From positions 11,112 through 75,111 of the forward strand of contig JAKCWW010001107.1 of NCBI GenBank assembly GCA_026260175.1: a stretch of 64,000 bases of DNA, given 5' to 3'. This document shows, piece by piece, positions 45,691-57,721 of this stretch (within the stretch, counting starts at the first letter, position 1; each line of letters opens with the position of its first letter). Origin of the DNA: Reticulitermes lucifugus (taxonomy: Eukaryota; Arthropoda; Insecta; Blattodea; Rhinotermitidae). The translations under genes and the position numbers were made by a program. The notes under the pieces were generated by a model. The model did not search any database. It had not been told where the DNA came from and was given only the letters and a program-made list of their open reading frames with translations.

Positions 45691-47564
45691 ACAGACAGCT
45701 CTACTTACATTAAGTGACTTACTGGTATGCACACTAAAATCTGCGAAGGCACTTTGAGAATTTGTGCCCTATACCCCGTATCAAATGAAGTGCAAATGGA
45801 ACATCGGTTTTCTGCTAACGGATCACCGAACTTTGCTGCATGACAGTTTTAGATTTAATTAAGATATACAACTTTTATTTCAAACTGTTTTCGATGACTT
45901 GAATAAGTAAGCATAAACAATAAAAATAAGTATAATATCTGACTCTACTGCAGTTTTTATATCTGCAGCAAACGAATATAAAGGTCACTGAAACACATAG
46001 ATTAACTAAGAAAGTGTATGTAAAGTATGCCTGTTTTTTCTGTATCGGTGTAGCTAATTTTTGAAAGTAGGTGGTGTTGCTGATGCTGTCAATCCGTGGT
46101 TACAACAATGCTCGGAACCAGCAGCTTATGTTCGGAAGTGGTTTATCGCATTGCCCTTCTATTGAAGGCTTGACTAATGCAATTTTTAGAAATAAATACG
46201 ATGCTTGTCATTTGCTTGTATGTGGCTTGTTACAAATAGCGAGGTGCGGTACCATAGACCTGTATTTACGAATGTACGTCCTTGCTATGCTAAATGGAAG
46301 TTTTAAAATGAAAGTTTCTGAATCGTCTTTTCAAAAGTTCGTAAAATGAGGGCGGTAGCAATGCGTCTTTATTTAAGTGAGTGGTTTAGAAGCATTAGGT
46401 AGGCACACATAACAACTTCGGATGAGGACGAGAACAAAACCAAGGCTATTGAGCAAGAGCCTTAAGTATTACCTACTTTTATACGACAACAGGCTAGAAG
46501 AGACAGTGGATTTGGACATGTAGATATGATAGAAAATTACTCAATCCCTTGAGTAGGATAGGAAGAATACGAACGTTTGTATAAAACATGTGGGGTTACA
46601 TCGCCATCATAATGGAGTTGATAAACCTGAAATGTGATAAATACATGAAACTAACCATCCGTACTTCGTTTCTTCTATATTGATGTAGGTCCAATGTGCA
46701 TTTATTTATTTTTGGACATCCCTCTTTTTTCAAGATGGATTTAGTGTAATGCCTCAAAAACCTCATGTGGTGCTTGCGAATATCTACTGGAACTCGTGAA
46801 TATATTCAATTGAAATGTCGCGTTGTGAAAAATCGTTTTCCAGAAGAAGTATAAAGGTAAAAGAAATGGTTCGTGGTTGGAGGGAGGCGCCTTTAGCCGT
46901 GTTACACATGAACGTGAATGCAGGAGCGTTCCGTAGCCAATCAGCCCTTGAGGGCCCACAGGGATCAGGCAGATTGTTGGCATGCCAAGACCTTTCCTTT
47001 CAATTTCAACACTTCTTTCAATGGCACGTGGAGTGCCACTCGAAAGGAGTTTATTTTGCAAAGCCCATAAAGTATTGTACTAGGTAATTTTGACTTCGTA
47101 TCTTGATCTGTTTGCAGTCTTAGTTAAACGTTGATCCGAGGTCAGTTATCGGTGTGCCTAAGGACTGCCATATGAAAACATACGAGAAGAATGTGGGCGT
47201 GTTGTAGAAATATTATATTTGAAATGGCAGACTCTCTGCAGTGTGTTTCGTGTACCCAACATTGTAGAATTTTGCCCTACTCTCAGCAGGCTAGACTTTC
47301 TGTTATTAAAAAAAACGGTCTTAGTATTATGAGAAGCCAGTTACCTAAAAACAGAATTAAACCTAACTGCCGAAACGCTGTATGTATAAAATGTGCCTTA
47401 GACAACAGATGGTGTCCAACGTGATGCTGGTAGGTCTATAACATTAATCTGCCTTCTTTTTAACACCACGTGCCGAAACGTAAGACAAAAATCCTACTTC
47501 GGCTTTTCGTGTCACAAATTTGTGCAACCTTATGAAGAAGATGATTGGTTTTTTGGCTTCTCCT
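45691..47564. other. Gene-free stretch
   Basis: The frames at 46071-46349 and 46741-47061 are unrecognised. The second contains the phrase CLIPVGPQGLIGYGTLLHSR, repeat-like in character, but I cannot assign it. No gene called. Confidence 0.5.
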
Positions 47565-47738
47565 ACTAATGGAGTACCGGTGGAATGAAATTGACAGGAG
47601 AAAACCGAAGTGCTCGGGGAAAAACCTGTCCCATTGCCACTTTGTCTACCACAAATCCCACATGGACTGACCCGGGATCGAACCTGGGCCTCCGCGGTGA
47701 GAGACCGGCGACTAAGCGCCTGAGCCATGGCACGGCCT
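47565..47738 (-). repeat. tRNA-derived SINE, family E
   Basis: The reversed head is very tRNA-like: plus 'gacccgggatcgaacctggg' is the B box complement and 'aagcgcctgagccatggc' the A-box complement. The body 'aggagaaaaccgaagtgctc' and 'ccactttgtctaccacaaat' is shared with the copy at 49.75 kb. The body joins the head without a paired acceptor stem, so I do not call a tRNA gene. Confidence 0.7.
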
Positions 47739-49289
47739 AACTTAATGATAAGTTCGCTATTCAGTTTTAGTTGCTAATGTTGATTTTCCGTGAAGCCACA
47801 CGGACAGCATTGCTCTCATCGTTAAAAATATTTCTGAAATCGGATTGCACAAAATTCAAAGCATAGAACAAACTTTAAGGGGTGTGCAGATGGGAAAGGT
47901 TTTAACAACGCCACTGCGTTTTTAACTACAGAATATCGCTGCGAAAGCATTCGAAGGTTCGATGCAATTGGATGCTGTTTGTTCTCTGTGCATATAATAT
48001 AACAATTTTTGGCTGTGTTTCACTTTTAGCTTCACTTTTAGTTTCACTTTGTTTTTGTGTTTAGTTTCCTAATGCCGCTTAACACACGAAGTGTAACGAA
48101 CCACACTTTCAAAACAGAGAACGTACAACGCCTTTTCTTTAGTGTCAATCACACTATTTTTCTTTTCACGACCCTTGAAATTCTTTTTCTCCCCTGTCAC
48201 TCATTTTATCGGCCTCTTTACTTAGTAAAACATTTGCAGAACTCTGAAGCGCGTACAACAAATCACCCACATGAAAAACAGCGTTATGAAAAGCGGACGA
48301 TGATGAACGGCTGACTGCATCTCCTCAGACTGACAGGACTAAAATGACACAAACAAGAACACTGGCAAATTTAGGGTGGGCATTGTCCTTACTTTTAGTT
48401 TGTGCTGCGTCTGTGTAATTGTCGCCAAGCAAGTTAAACATAAGGAACAACTGCAGCTGTACGCTTCACTCTTCGAATACGGTTACTGGAGTTACTAAAT
48501 CAAAGACTGTGCGTACAGTAGACGTTGCTACGCTTGAAGGATATGTGCAGTGCATGCACTGCTTTAATCCAAAAATCTCAGATAGTGGCCTAGGCATGAA
48601 TAGGATTATACTTTTAAAATGGATGTTAGAGAAATCGGGATGAAACGTGTATTGGATTTGACTGGCTTAGAATGAGGTCTTAATGGAAGGCTTTTATGAA
48701 CACATCAGTGGATTTGAGATTGCATAAAAGCAGAGTGCTTCTTGACCAGGCGAGTAATCATCTCGTAAGGAAAACGCTGCACCATGGTGAAATTTATTTA
48801 GTTACAGAGATTTAGGCATGTAAACTGTGGGCAAGTTATTTGGTACAAGGCCGTTGTGTAGGCAGATTCCTGACATGTATACCTACAGCTGGAATCATCT
48901 TTAATATCAAGGAGATTTCTACGAAACTTGCCATTGATAACAGCACAATATTCATCATGGCTAAAGACGTAATAGCCGAAAACTGTGGGCACATGCCATC
49001 GCCTGTCCTGAATGTGGGGTTTATCACTGTGCACGCTGTCACGGCGATATACAATTTATTACACGTATGTGGTGTGTTTAAACCAATAACTCGCAGTCTG
49101 AGAGAAGAACGGGTGTTTTGGAACAGAAGAATGAGAATATATTTGGATCTAAGAAAGACGTAAGGGCGAGATTGTTTTATTTATTTATTTATTTATTGGT
49201 TGATTCGTAGAATATTGATCCTAAAAGTCAGAGGTTATGTAGCGTCGCATTAGGTAACAAGAGTGTTATGGAAAGTACATAGAGGGAGG
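47739..49289. other. Gene-free stretch
   Basis: A triplicated 'ttcactttta' run lies at about 48018-48048 and a (TTTA)n run at 49174-49198. Overlapping plus (48840-49163) and minus (48798-49034, 48836-49054) frames show no known domain. Confidence 0.5.
49174..49198 (+). repeat. (TTTA)n microsatellite
   Basis: About six TTTA units: ttttatttatttatttattt and on to 'attgg'. Confidence 0.9.
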
Positions 49290-49440
49290 TGGTCTTGGTA
49301 AGTCCGAGACGTCTTACTAAAGAAGCTGAAGAAAATCAGTTTGACCCTCGGTCAAGAATAACCGGTAGCCTGCCGAGATTCGAAGGGGGTGCGACCGAAA
49401 CACAAGGGCAGGTTGTTACTGCTCTACCACCCTTCTAGTT
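49290..49440 (-). repeat. tRNA-like SINE head with body (unclassified)
   Basis: On plus, 'gccgagattcgaagggggtg' is a reversed, degraded B box, and 'actgctctaccacccttcta' resembles a reversed A box. The body upstream ('tcagtttgaccctcggtcaa') does not match the other families. Confidence 0.4.
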
Positions 49441-49465
49441 AAGCAGTAACAAGGGAGTGAAGGGA

Positions 49466-49655
49466 GCCGTAAAATGAGGGGCTTCGTAATTTGTACTCAA
49501 CTTAGGGTAATGACGAATGACTGGGAGTATCTGCCTCGTATGGCGGATCCAATAAATGCTTATGAAATTTTGTTTCAGGGTCGCAGATTAATAAAACTTG
49601 CGGTAATCAAGGACGTAGGTAGGAAGGTAATATTAAAGATTGTATTAAAGAAATA
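49466..49655 (+). mobile_element. LINE 3' fragment, heavily decayed
   Basis: 'taaaatgaggggcttcgtaa' then 'tttgtactcaac' aligns with the EELxDLYSSP segment. 'ctgcctcgtatggcggatcc' and 'aaatgcttatgaaattttgt' match the VARMGEKRNAYKILV segment of the 52.57 kb copy. A 60-codon frame runs through it without the key phrases intact. Confidence 0.45.
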
Positions 49656-49744
49656 GGTTGATAGGTTTGAACGGGATGGTATCGTGTTAGGGGCCCTGGT
49701 AACAGCTTGAATGAAACTTCAGATTCTGTGAGGCAGAAAATGTT

Positions 49745-50072
49745 TTGTCCACCAGAACAACAACAACAAAAATAATAATAATAAGGGTGAAATTAAAGCC
49801 CCCTTGTATTGGGGCCTCAAGTACCAACCCCTGATTGACAGTGCGATGATAGGTGAGTACGGAGTGAGATGTGCTGATGACAGAGGAAAACCGAAGTTTA
49901 TACTCGAAGACACACTTTCCCAGTGCCACTTTATCCACCACAAATCACATGGATTCTCTGGCCGTCCCGAAGTATACACATTAATTTAGCGGGTCTCGTT
50001 ATAAAGTGCCTTTCCCGGGTTTGAGCCCGGTCCTCTCCGCGGTAAGAAATGCTGGCCGTCCAAGAAGACCTT
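49745..50072 (-). repeat. SINE family E, interrupted
   Basis: The plus strand has 'agaggaaaaccgaagtttat', 'gtgccactttatccaccaca' and then, after about 60 extra bases (49950-50010), 'ttcccgggtttgagcccggt' and 'cctctccgcggtaagaaatg'. These are the body and B-box complement of the 47.57 kb copy. An (ACA/ATA)n patch at 49757-49786 precedes it. The extra segment separates head from body. Confidence 0.55.
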
Positions 50073-51194
50073 GGAGACCGGTAAGTAGCCCACGGCCGTG
50101 CTGTGTGGTGACAAGAAGGTGACAATTCCGGCTATGAACAACTCGCTGCGGAGAGTGAAAGGTTTCAGTCGTTGAAGCGTGAAGTGTGTGATGTGTGTGT
50201 CAATCAAGTCTAGGGATTCGTTACTTCACTCCTGTGATAATTTCTAATTCACTGCACAATGCCGCGTGTCATTAGGAAAAGAGATTTCTGTCCTTTCAAA
50301 CCAAATATCGTCACAGGATTTTCTTTACGTTTATTTTCTTAGCATGCAAGTTTATTATTGAAAGAATTGTGGGTCTTGTCCTACATTCTGCATCTACTAT
50401 TGAGAATAAATGTTAAGAAATACTTTTCTTTATAATGGCGTTCGATATACGTTAGTGGTGCAAATCCCCTAAACTTACTTTTTACTGAATATAGCCTACC
50501 TCAGAATGTGTTTAACATTATTTTGGTCTAAAAAATCAGACATTATCACAGATCGTTAGGCAGTCACTTTAATTTGTGTCACCTCAGAATATTCTTACGA
50601 GGGGCGGGGTGTCAAATAGATAAACTCCTTCTGAAAATTATCCTCTGCCTTAACATTATATTTACTTGATTGTGTCTTGTATTGACAGCTGCATAAAATT
50701 AGTTTAAAATGTAAAACTAATGCCTTAAAAACACCACAAAACGTTCGCGTAGTTTTATTACATCTGACTCCTGACCCACTGTTTCGACTTTCAACTGGTA
50801 GCACTTCACTGCATTCTAATTGATTGCATCGTCGAAAGGGGCAGAAGTCCAGTACTCGTCAAACAACGCTAGTGGCAGCAACGTTTGAAAATATTCTGGC
50901 TTATGTAGGAGCATGGGACAAAGAGGTCGAATGGTCTAGATATGACGGTAATAGAAGCCGAGTCATAGCATTCAGTCGCCAACCGGGGTCTCTGTGTAGG
51001 TGGTCCCGAGTTGAAGCACCCATTAGATACCTGGCTGCCGCGAACGCCCACCATCAAGATGACATGTGGATGGCTTAAAAGTCATTTAGAACTCGACATG
51101 ATTCACTGCCTGTATAACGATGCATGGGTTTCTGCAAGGATACGGTGTCATACTGAGCATATGTCTGGATAAGCTGACTCATTCACTGGATATT

Positions 51195-51448
51195 TTTTTT
51201 CTGTGTCACAACAGCCCAAATCGGGCCTAGGTCGCCTCATTGTTGAGGTTTCTAGATCACACAATTATACACACACACGGTAAGACTCCTCTGAACGAGA
51301 GATCAGCTCGTAGCAGAGGCCTCTACCTACACAACACACAACAAACACAAGAGATGAACATCCATGCTCTCGGCGGATTCGAACCCGCGATCCCAGCAAT
51401 CAAGCTGCTTCAGACCCTCGCCTTAGACCGCACGACCAACGGGATCGG
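51195..51448 (-). repeat. SINE family A, full length
   Basis: The plus strand runs from a T-run through 'acagcccaaatcgggcctag', 'cgcctcattgttgaggtt', 'gcctctacc', and B box complement 'gattcgaacccgcgatccca' to the reversed head 'cgaccaacgggatcgg'. Near-exact 12-bp duplications tcactggatatt (51183-51194) and tcactcgatatt (51449-51460) differ at one base, suggesting moderate age. Confidence 0.88.
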
Positions 51449-51889
51449 TCACTCGATATTAGTTAGTTACATTACTGATTAACTGACTCTCTGACTAACA
51501 ATAAATGAGTAGTCGATTTACTGGCTGACTCACTGATTGACTGAACAACTGACTCGCTATCTGCTGAATAAGGCAACGAAGTGGCCAGCTGTTTTACTAA
51601 GTAATTTATTGATTGATCGATCCTTGACAAATGGACTGTATGGCCTGTAATCGTGCAAGTTTTCTAAATCCCCTTCAGGCATATAACAGAGCTCTCTGTT
51701 CAAGAAGCAGTCATCTGCAAGGCCTGTACCTTTACGGGATCATACGTTCAAACTCAACTGTCCATTCCCTTGCTGGTGTTTGAACCGACGATCCCACAAC
51801 TGAGCGGCCCAAGGCAGAGCAACGTTAGGCACGGATTACATGTGATCACATGGCGATGTATAAAATAGGTGTGGAAACTGTGGGGCCGG

Positions 51890-51975
51890 GCAACTTGGCT
51901 CAATTTGTAGCGCTTCTGACTCATATTCGGAAAGTGCCTTTTCGTCTCTCGGCACGGATAGTGCCTCAGATAGAC
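51890..51975 (+). repeat. tRNA-like SINE head fragment
   Basis: 'gggcaacttggctcaatttg' then 'tagcgcttctgactcatat' resembles an A box and anticodon region. 'gccttttcgtctctcggcac' is where a B box should be but is degraded. Confidence 0.35.
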
Positions 51976-52566
51976 AACAACCGTTAATTCCAGATCTCTT
52001 CCTGTTCGTCATTCACCAGCCGTGTTACCACTGGAGCCTGTGCAGTCTGACATACTGACAGTGTCATAAAACAAGCCATCGGTAAATAAAACCATCCAAC
52101 TGTGGTGCATATTGCTACAGTTTGTGCGTAACAAGCATCACAGCGTTATGATTTTGCTGTCTTACGGTGAGAGTAAGCTTTGATCTTGGCATCCATCCGT
52201 CGAAAAAGACCAGAGTAGTTTTGTGTGGTTGAGAAGAGCGGGCCGCGCGTTGAGTGACAAGGGTCAGTCACAACAAGAGAGGACTCACTAAGGGCAAACA
52301 AGGGGCCATTACCGAGACCCGATGTGTAGGTATGCAACCTGTTAATCCTCTGCAGACGATGCTGTAGTTGCTGCCTGCTTACTATGTTCCATATGCGTAT
52401 CCTGGATTTTGTGGTGAGGGGGATGTCGTTGGTGACGTGAAGGCGGAAACAGCAGAAGAAGAGAGGAAGATTGTAACTGAAAACATTCTGTTAGGATATA
52501 TTATACTCTTCCTCCTGGAATTTATGTAAGAGTCAGCGTTTATATCACAAATAGGAAATCTAAGTA

Positions 52567-52925
52567 GAGGAAGGTGTTTGGGCCTAAGCGGGAGGAAGTA
52601 ACAGGAGACTGGAGAAAATTACATATCGTGGAGCTTTATGATTTATACTTCTCACCAGTTATTATTAGGGCGATGAAACCAAAGAGGATGAGATGGATAG
52701 GGCTTGTGGCACGTATGGGGGAGAAGAGAAATGCATGCAAAATTTTAGCGTGGAAAACCGAAGGCAAGAGACTGCTTGAAAGGCATAAGCGTAGATGGGA
52801 GGATAATATCACAATAGGATGCAAGAGCGTGGACTGGATTGTTCTTGGTCAGGAGAGGAGCAAGTGAGGGCTGTTGTGGACACGGTAATAAAACATTGGG
52901 TTCCATAAAATGCAGGGAATTTCTT
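52567..52925 (+). mobile_element. LINE 3' end: reverse-transcriptase protein C-terminus
   Basis: The 97-codon frame from 52574 begins MFGPKREEVTGDWRKLHIVE and contains the lineage's hallmark order: ELYDLYFSP, RAMKPKRMRWIGLVARMGEK, RNACKILAWKTEGK, RRWEDNI and VDWIVLGQ. After a stop within the SKQWR region, the last residues 'vpNAGNFLTS' can be read at 52898-52930. This tail is very common in insect non-LTR retrotransposons and annotated proteins. The element encodes its own endonuclease/reverse transcriptase when complete. Only the last about 120 codons survive here. This copy is the best of five from this lineage in the window. Confidence 0.85.
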
Positions 52926-55389
52926 GACTAGCTGACGAATCAATCGTACCAAGATGAACTCTTCTCGGTGCTGTTAGTGGCGCACTATTGGGTCTGGCCC
53001 AGAGCTTATGACTGGTCACCGCTTGCACCGGTAGTTGGTATTTTATTTTCTTAACCCAAAACTGTGTAGCGCTACTGAAGTCATTAGCCTAGTCTTGTCT
53101 TTAGCTGTGCCCTTAGAAGGCAGTTTCCCATTTCTCAAGTTGTGCGCTATCAGTCTTTGAAAAAGGCATTTAAAAACATTAAAACCCGATATGTGGACAG
53201 GTTCGTCAATCATTTATTGGACAATTTTCGAAAGTATGTTAGAATTTGCAAAAACAATTCAAAAGTCACACGCCATATGTTGAGAGTTGTTCCAAAAATA
53301 ATTTGTCAAAATTCTGAAAAAGGGTGTTGTTTAGCAAATTGAAGTACTTAAATTGGCATGAAAATATGATAAATAAATTTGACAGATCAAAATAACCGAA
53401 ATGCGTTCCAAATTTTTCGAAAAAGTGCAAGCAGCATCAGGGTTTATGTTCTTTGTCACTAAGGTGTTTATCGTGTGCAGGGGTCCATCAGCAGTCAACA
53501 GCCACACAATTTGCAGAGTCATCCCACTACTTAGGAAAGACGCTCTTGTGAATTCTTTTGTCTAAGTGTGTGCTGTGCCATTAGACTTGTGAGTGTCACA
53601 GGCGACGTAATCCAAAAAACGGCACGACAAGATAGGATACGCTTTCTTTACTCTTTGTCTTTGTTCATTTCGTCATTTATTTTAGTATTTATCGTCATTT
53701 ACCTCAGTATCTCGTTTCCTGATCACTTTCATTGATCTTACTTCTTCTCGGTCGATGCTGCTTAAACTGTGGGGTTAAAGTAACATTGTTAATTAACCTG
53801 AGGATCGCTTTATCCAGACCATACTTTATGCAGCAGAAAACCACAATATTTTTTGATCTGCAGAAATAACAGTGGGTGTGTAAGTCAAGTTACCTCTGCA
53901 AGTCCAAGAATCCTACAACGGATGACGTGAATTTAGAAGCAGAATTTTGTTAGTCACACCCCTCTGATGCCACCTGTTCCCACCCCCTGTTCTTGAAGAT
54001 CTGCCTGATGCATCTGCCACTCCAGAAATACAATGAAACCTGCCACTCAGACGTCAAGTCTTTGTTTCTGTCTGTCTCTCAAATCTTGTCTTAACAACAC
54101 GCCCCTCTCTCTCACTCCCTTCTTGTATATGACAGCTCTGTGAATGTGTATGTTCCTTCTTGGGCGCATTCGCATCCCCACAGCGTGCCTATTAATTTCG
54201 GTTTGTCCGTCCGTATGCTTGCAACAATGCGAGAACAGCTGAGCGGACTTTCGTTATTGAAAAATTTTACGTAAGATTTTTAAGCCTTTTAATCTTGGTT
54301 GAAATAGGGCAAAAATAACGAATACTTTACACGAGGACCTACAGATGTGCATTTCTGGGCATATCTCCAGCGTTACTCGCTAAATATTACCGGAGCGGAG
54401 AAATTTTTCCGATAAAAGTTGTAGAAGAGGATAAAATGCATGTCTTATGTCCAATACATTTTCCTCAGAGCTTTAGCTTCTAGATAATTGAAGAATATAC
54501 GCATAGCACAGTTTTCTGAACTTGTGTACTGAACAGCTCAAAATGGTGATTATGTTTTGTAGTGTTAATTACTTTCGATTTTATGCCGATATATATATAC
54601 GTGTACGTATCTTTTAACTGCAAACGATGGTGCAGGAGGGTTGTGTGTAGGTTTCAGATGCGGGTCCTGAGGTCAGGAAGGCCTGCTGCCCGGCTCCACC
54701 CTCCGTTTTGTATGCGAGAGGCTTTCCTTGATTATCGCTGGGCCTCTCCTCATGACGGTTGACCGTCCAATGTGATGTGATGACGCTGCTGGTGCTGCTG
54801 CTGCTGTGCTTGCAAGTGGCGGATCCAGCTACTTGCCATCACAATGTCTCTGTTTTTGCTGTTTCTTTATTTAAGGGCACTTGCTCATCTTACTACCCTA
54901 GTTTGTCAAAACGAAGATTAATTACCGCGTTTTTAGAAGCCTGTTATTTCATTTCATCCTGAGCCAGTTTAATCTAGTCGCCCACTTCACTACGCTTAGT
55001 TTTCTTTTGTGGTTCCTTACCCTAAATTTTTTCGACCTGATGTTTATGCGTTTCTTAATGGACCCTTGTAGGTTGCACATCCCGCCATCTCAACCACCTT
55101 GCTGTATCATCCTAATTATGTTAAGCCAACAGTATGAATTTCATAGTGTAGTTTTCTGCGTTCTGCTGTAACCTTTCGTTTCGTACGTCCAAATGCTCTT
55201 CCCCTCAGCGCTACGCATATCTGCCTAACTACATGGAGCTTAGTTCATCTGTAGAGTCTGGTTGTTCCTGAGATAGTCAAGATATTCCCCGCGTTTTACG
55301 ACCTCGGAAGTTCATTACCGTGCACAGAATGGCCCGTCACTTTTTCCTATCCTGAAGCAGCTGAATCCAGTCTACGACGTTCCGTCCTC
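52926..55389. other. Gene-free stretch
   Basis: At about 54200 'gtttgtccgtccgtatgctt' resembles the ends of dispersed insect repeats. The plus frame 53142-53342 is lysine-rich without a domain. 54540-54960 frames cover a small GC-rich patch. No gene called. Confidence 0.5.
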
Positions 55390-55606
55390 TTTATTTAAGA
55401 TCCATTTTATAATTGTCTATCTATGTGTGGCTGTCCAGTTGCCTCTTTCCTTGGCTTTCCCCAGCAAAATCCTGTATGCATTTTCTTCTTCCCCATACGT
55501 GCCACATCCTCCGCCTGTCTCACCTTCCTTGATTTCATCTCCCGAGCAAAATTTGGTGAGTAGTAGATACAAATCATTAAGCTCTTCATTATACATTACG
55601 TATATG
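55390..55606 (-). mobile_element. LINE 3' fragment (reverse-transcriptase C-terminus)
   Basis: The minus frame reads MKSLMICIYYSPNFAREMKS then RKVRQAEDVARMGKKKMHTG and CWGKPRKEATGQ. This corresponds to LYxSPxIxRxIKSRRMRWAGHVARMGEKRNAYRILVGKPEGKRPLG of the 52.57 kb lineage. It is colinear over about 65 codons, diverged and truncated. Confidence 0.7.
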
Positions 55607-56944
55607 CCTATTTATAGAGTATATGCCTGTATACAGGGAGAATTCTTTAGATTGTTACGCGAGTAATCGCACCTCCCAGGCGACCCCGCCCGCCGACTTG
55701 CATAGTGCTCCACAGAATCTTCTTTCTATAATATGAGCTGGTATGCGACTGGGCATGTTTGTTGTCTGACTATGTGTGTATGTTACATCGTTGTCGCGCC
55801 GTACTAGGTGTTCTCACGTGTGACAGGTGGCAGCTTAGTGTTCTAAAGTGTGTCGTCTGAGAGATAAAGAAATTAACGATTTAAACGGAGAAGGAGTACC
55901 TTGTAAACGCATGAAAAGTCGAAGAAAACGAAGAAAGGGGTTTAAGGATGAAGATAGGAAAGAAATTATTCCCCGTAGAATTTCATAGGGTATTTGGACT
56001 AGCGGAACGAAATAGACAGTAGTGGCATTTATACTTGTTTGATATATTGCTACTGTGACATATTGATTTTTTTGGCAACAGGATTCCGTACACTTCTCAT
56101 AATTATCAGACTGGTAGGTCACGTGATATGTTGTTTGAATCCGTCACTGTTTAGGTATTATACGCTAAGGGGTTGTATGTCTGTGAGGGAGGTCTTCGCA
56201 GAGAAATCTTATTTTCTCATCTGGTCTTCTAGCCGCATCCAAGCAGTATCAGGGCTAATCGAAAGGCCTCAGTGCGGAGCAACCAAACAGTCAGCACTTC
56301 CACAACAGCTAATGAAGTTTCGGGTCTCCTCCCCCATCTCCTCCATGATGCAGGGTGCATGCGGATCTCTTGCTGCTCCACTCATCTCTTTCCCTGACAT
56401 ACACGGTTTTTACCGGCCAGTTTCCTTACTGTATCTCCTTCTCTCTCACAGTTCGCGGGTCCCTTGAGGGTGATGGTCAGTTTGAATGGGGTTGGAGGTG
56501 GAGGAGGCTTCATGATTCTCTCTCTCTCTCTCTCTGTCTCTGTCTCTCTCTAAGGCCAGCCGGAAATTAAGAGAGTGGCATCAAGAGCCTTCAGGACGGA
56601 CAGACATGTGGGTGGGTGGTACCTCGCGTTCCGGTCGTGAGAATCATAACGATGAGTCCTCTACATGTTTCTGTTGCCCTTGTCTTTTCGTGACAGACAG
56701 CTTCAGAAGACGTGTCCATCCGTTTGCCCATCAACATGAAGCCTGACGTCGACTTTTGATTAACGTCTTCGCGTTGTTAATATTTTTCATTCTCCTTCAA
56801 CTTCTACTACTCATTTCATTCTGATGGACTTCATACTGCAACAGTCTCGAAGCGCTGTATAATTACTGTATATGTATCTGTCACTACACTCACTATAGTT
56901 CTATTTAATGTCTGGTTTTAATTATAAAACTATGAAGTGCCTTA
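55607..56944. other. Gene-free stretch
   Basis: Contains the TC microsatellite listed next and a pyrimidine-rich lead-in (56320-56460). The plus frame 56039-56467 has 142 codons but no recognisable domain, and its serine/leucine bias follows the pyrimidine composition. Confidence 0.5.
56517..56552 (+). repeat. (TC)n microsatellite
   Basis: tctctctctctctctctctg with TGTC interruptions, about 18 dinucleotides. Confidence 0.9.
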
Positions 56945-56974
56945 GCCGACCACAGTGGCCGCGCGGTTTAAGCT
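56945..56974 (+). repeat. SINE family A head fragment
   Basis: gccgaccacagtggccgcgc then 'ggtttaagc' matches the first 30 bp of family A. The B box and body are absent. A possible 5' remnant, or the head of a different subfamily. Confidence 0.4.
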
Positions 56975-57120
56975 TCGCACGCCCATTGGGCTCAGTGAAG
57001 GTTTTTATTTCCGTCATACGATGGACGTTTTGCGCTTTTTTTTACCACCGCCCACCCTTCTTCTCATCTCCTCAATTACCCTCATTTTTCGTGATTTTAC
57101 CATGTACTAACACACGGCGC

Positions 57121-57366
57121 GGGGGCGCGCGGTGGCGTAGTTGGTTGAGGCACTACGCTACAAACCGGAACGTCGCGGGTTNNNNNNNNNNNNNNNNNNN
57201 NNNNNNNNNNNNNNNNNNNNNNNNNNNNNNNNNNNNNNNNNNNNNNNNNNNNNNNNNNNNNNNNNNNNNNNNNNNNNNNNNNNNNNNNNNNNNNNNNNNN
57301 NNNNNNNNTCCTGGACCCCTCAGGGCCTGTCTAGGCCTGTAATGGGGTTGCTTTACCTTTACCTTT
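57121..57366 (+). repeat. tRNA-derived SINE, family B, with an N gap
   Basis: Head 'cgcgcggtggcgtagttggt' then 'tgaggcactacgctac' and 'gtcgcgggtt' is a tRNA-like A box leading into the B box, where Ns begin. The 3' part 'cctggacccctcagggcctg' and a (TTTACC)n-like tail follow the gap. The 16-bp duplication tactaacacacggcgc is exact at 57105-57120 and 57367-57382, so this is a young, single, near-complete insertion. It translates as the familiar 'GLSRPVMGLLYLYLLL' artefact. Confidence 0.88.
57182..57308. other. 127-base N gap inside a SINE
   Basis: The gap opens exactly in the B box of the family B SINE and closes in its body. The frames spanning it are not real. Confidence 0.95.
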
Positions 57367-57382
57367 TACTAACACACGGCGC

Positions 57383-57721
57383 AGACAAGACACGCCTATT
57401 AGAAAAATGAGATGGAAGAAAGGCTTTCTTTTATTTTCCTTTCTTGTTTGTGTTTTTTGTTGTTTTCTGTTCTTTTTCGACACTTTAAGAGTCGTATTTT
57501 TGGTGTACAGTAATGAGTTACGTGTAATAAAATCAGTTTTCTGTTACTTTTAAGCGCTTAATCTCCTGAAATCAAATAACTGTACTTAATACACTATTAT
57601 ATCCAGCAGTTTGTAAGAACCTTAAAACAGTTTTATGTTGTATGTACCGTGCATTTTATCGTGAGTTAAGTCAAAACCAACAAATGCGCAAGATAATTAA
57701 CAAATATAAAATGTATTTGCA
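57383..57721. other. Gene-free stretch
   Basis: T-rich then AT-rich sequence. Nothing recognised before the hammerhead-like motif. Confidence 0.55.

Larger units (their letters stand above)
50080..52566. other. Repeat-bearing stretch without a gene
   Basis: The frames at 50824-51078 (plus) and 50869-51057 (minus) overlap and show no family. Tandem variants of 'actgactcactgattgactg' around 51480-51560 form a short degenerate repeat. No supportable gene. Confidence 0.5.

Noticed and set aside
47660-47735. Possible tRNA gene on minus strand
   Set aside because: A and B boxes are good, but no paired acceptor stem closes the structure and the body is that of SINE family E, found again at 49.75 kb.
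48798-49163. Overlapping plus and minus frames of 72-107 codons
   Set aside because: Open on several frames with no recognisable domain, and no splice or promoter context.
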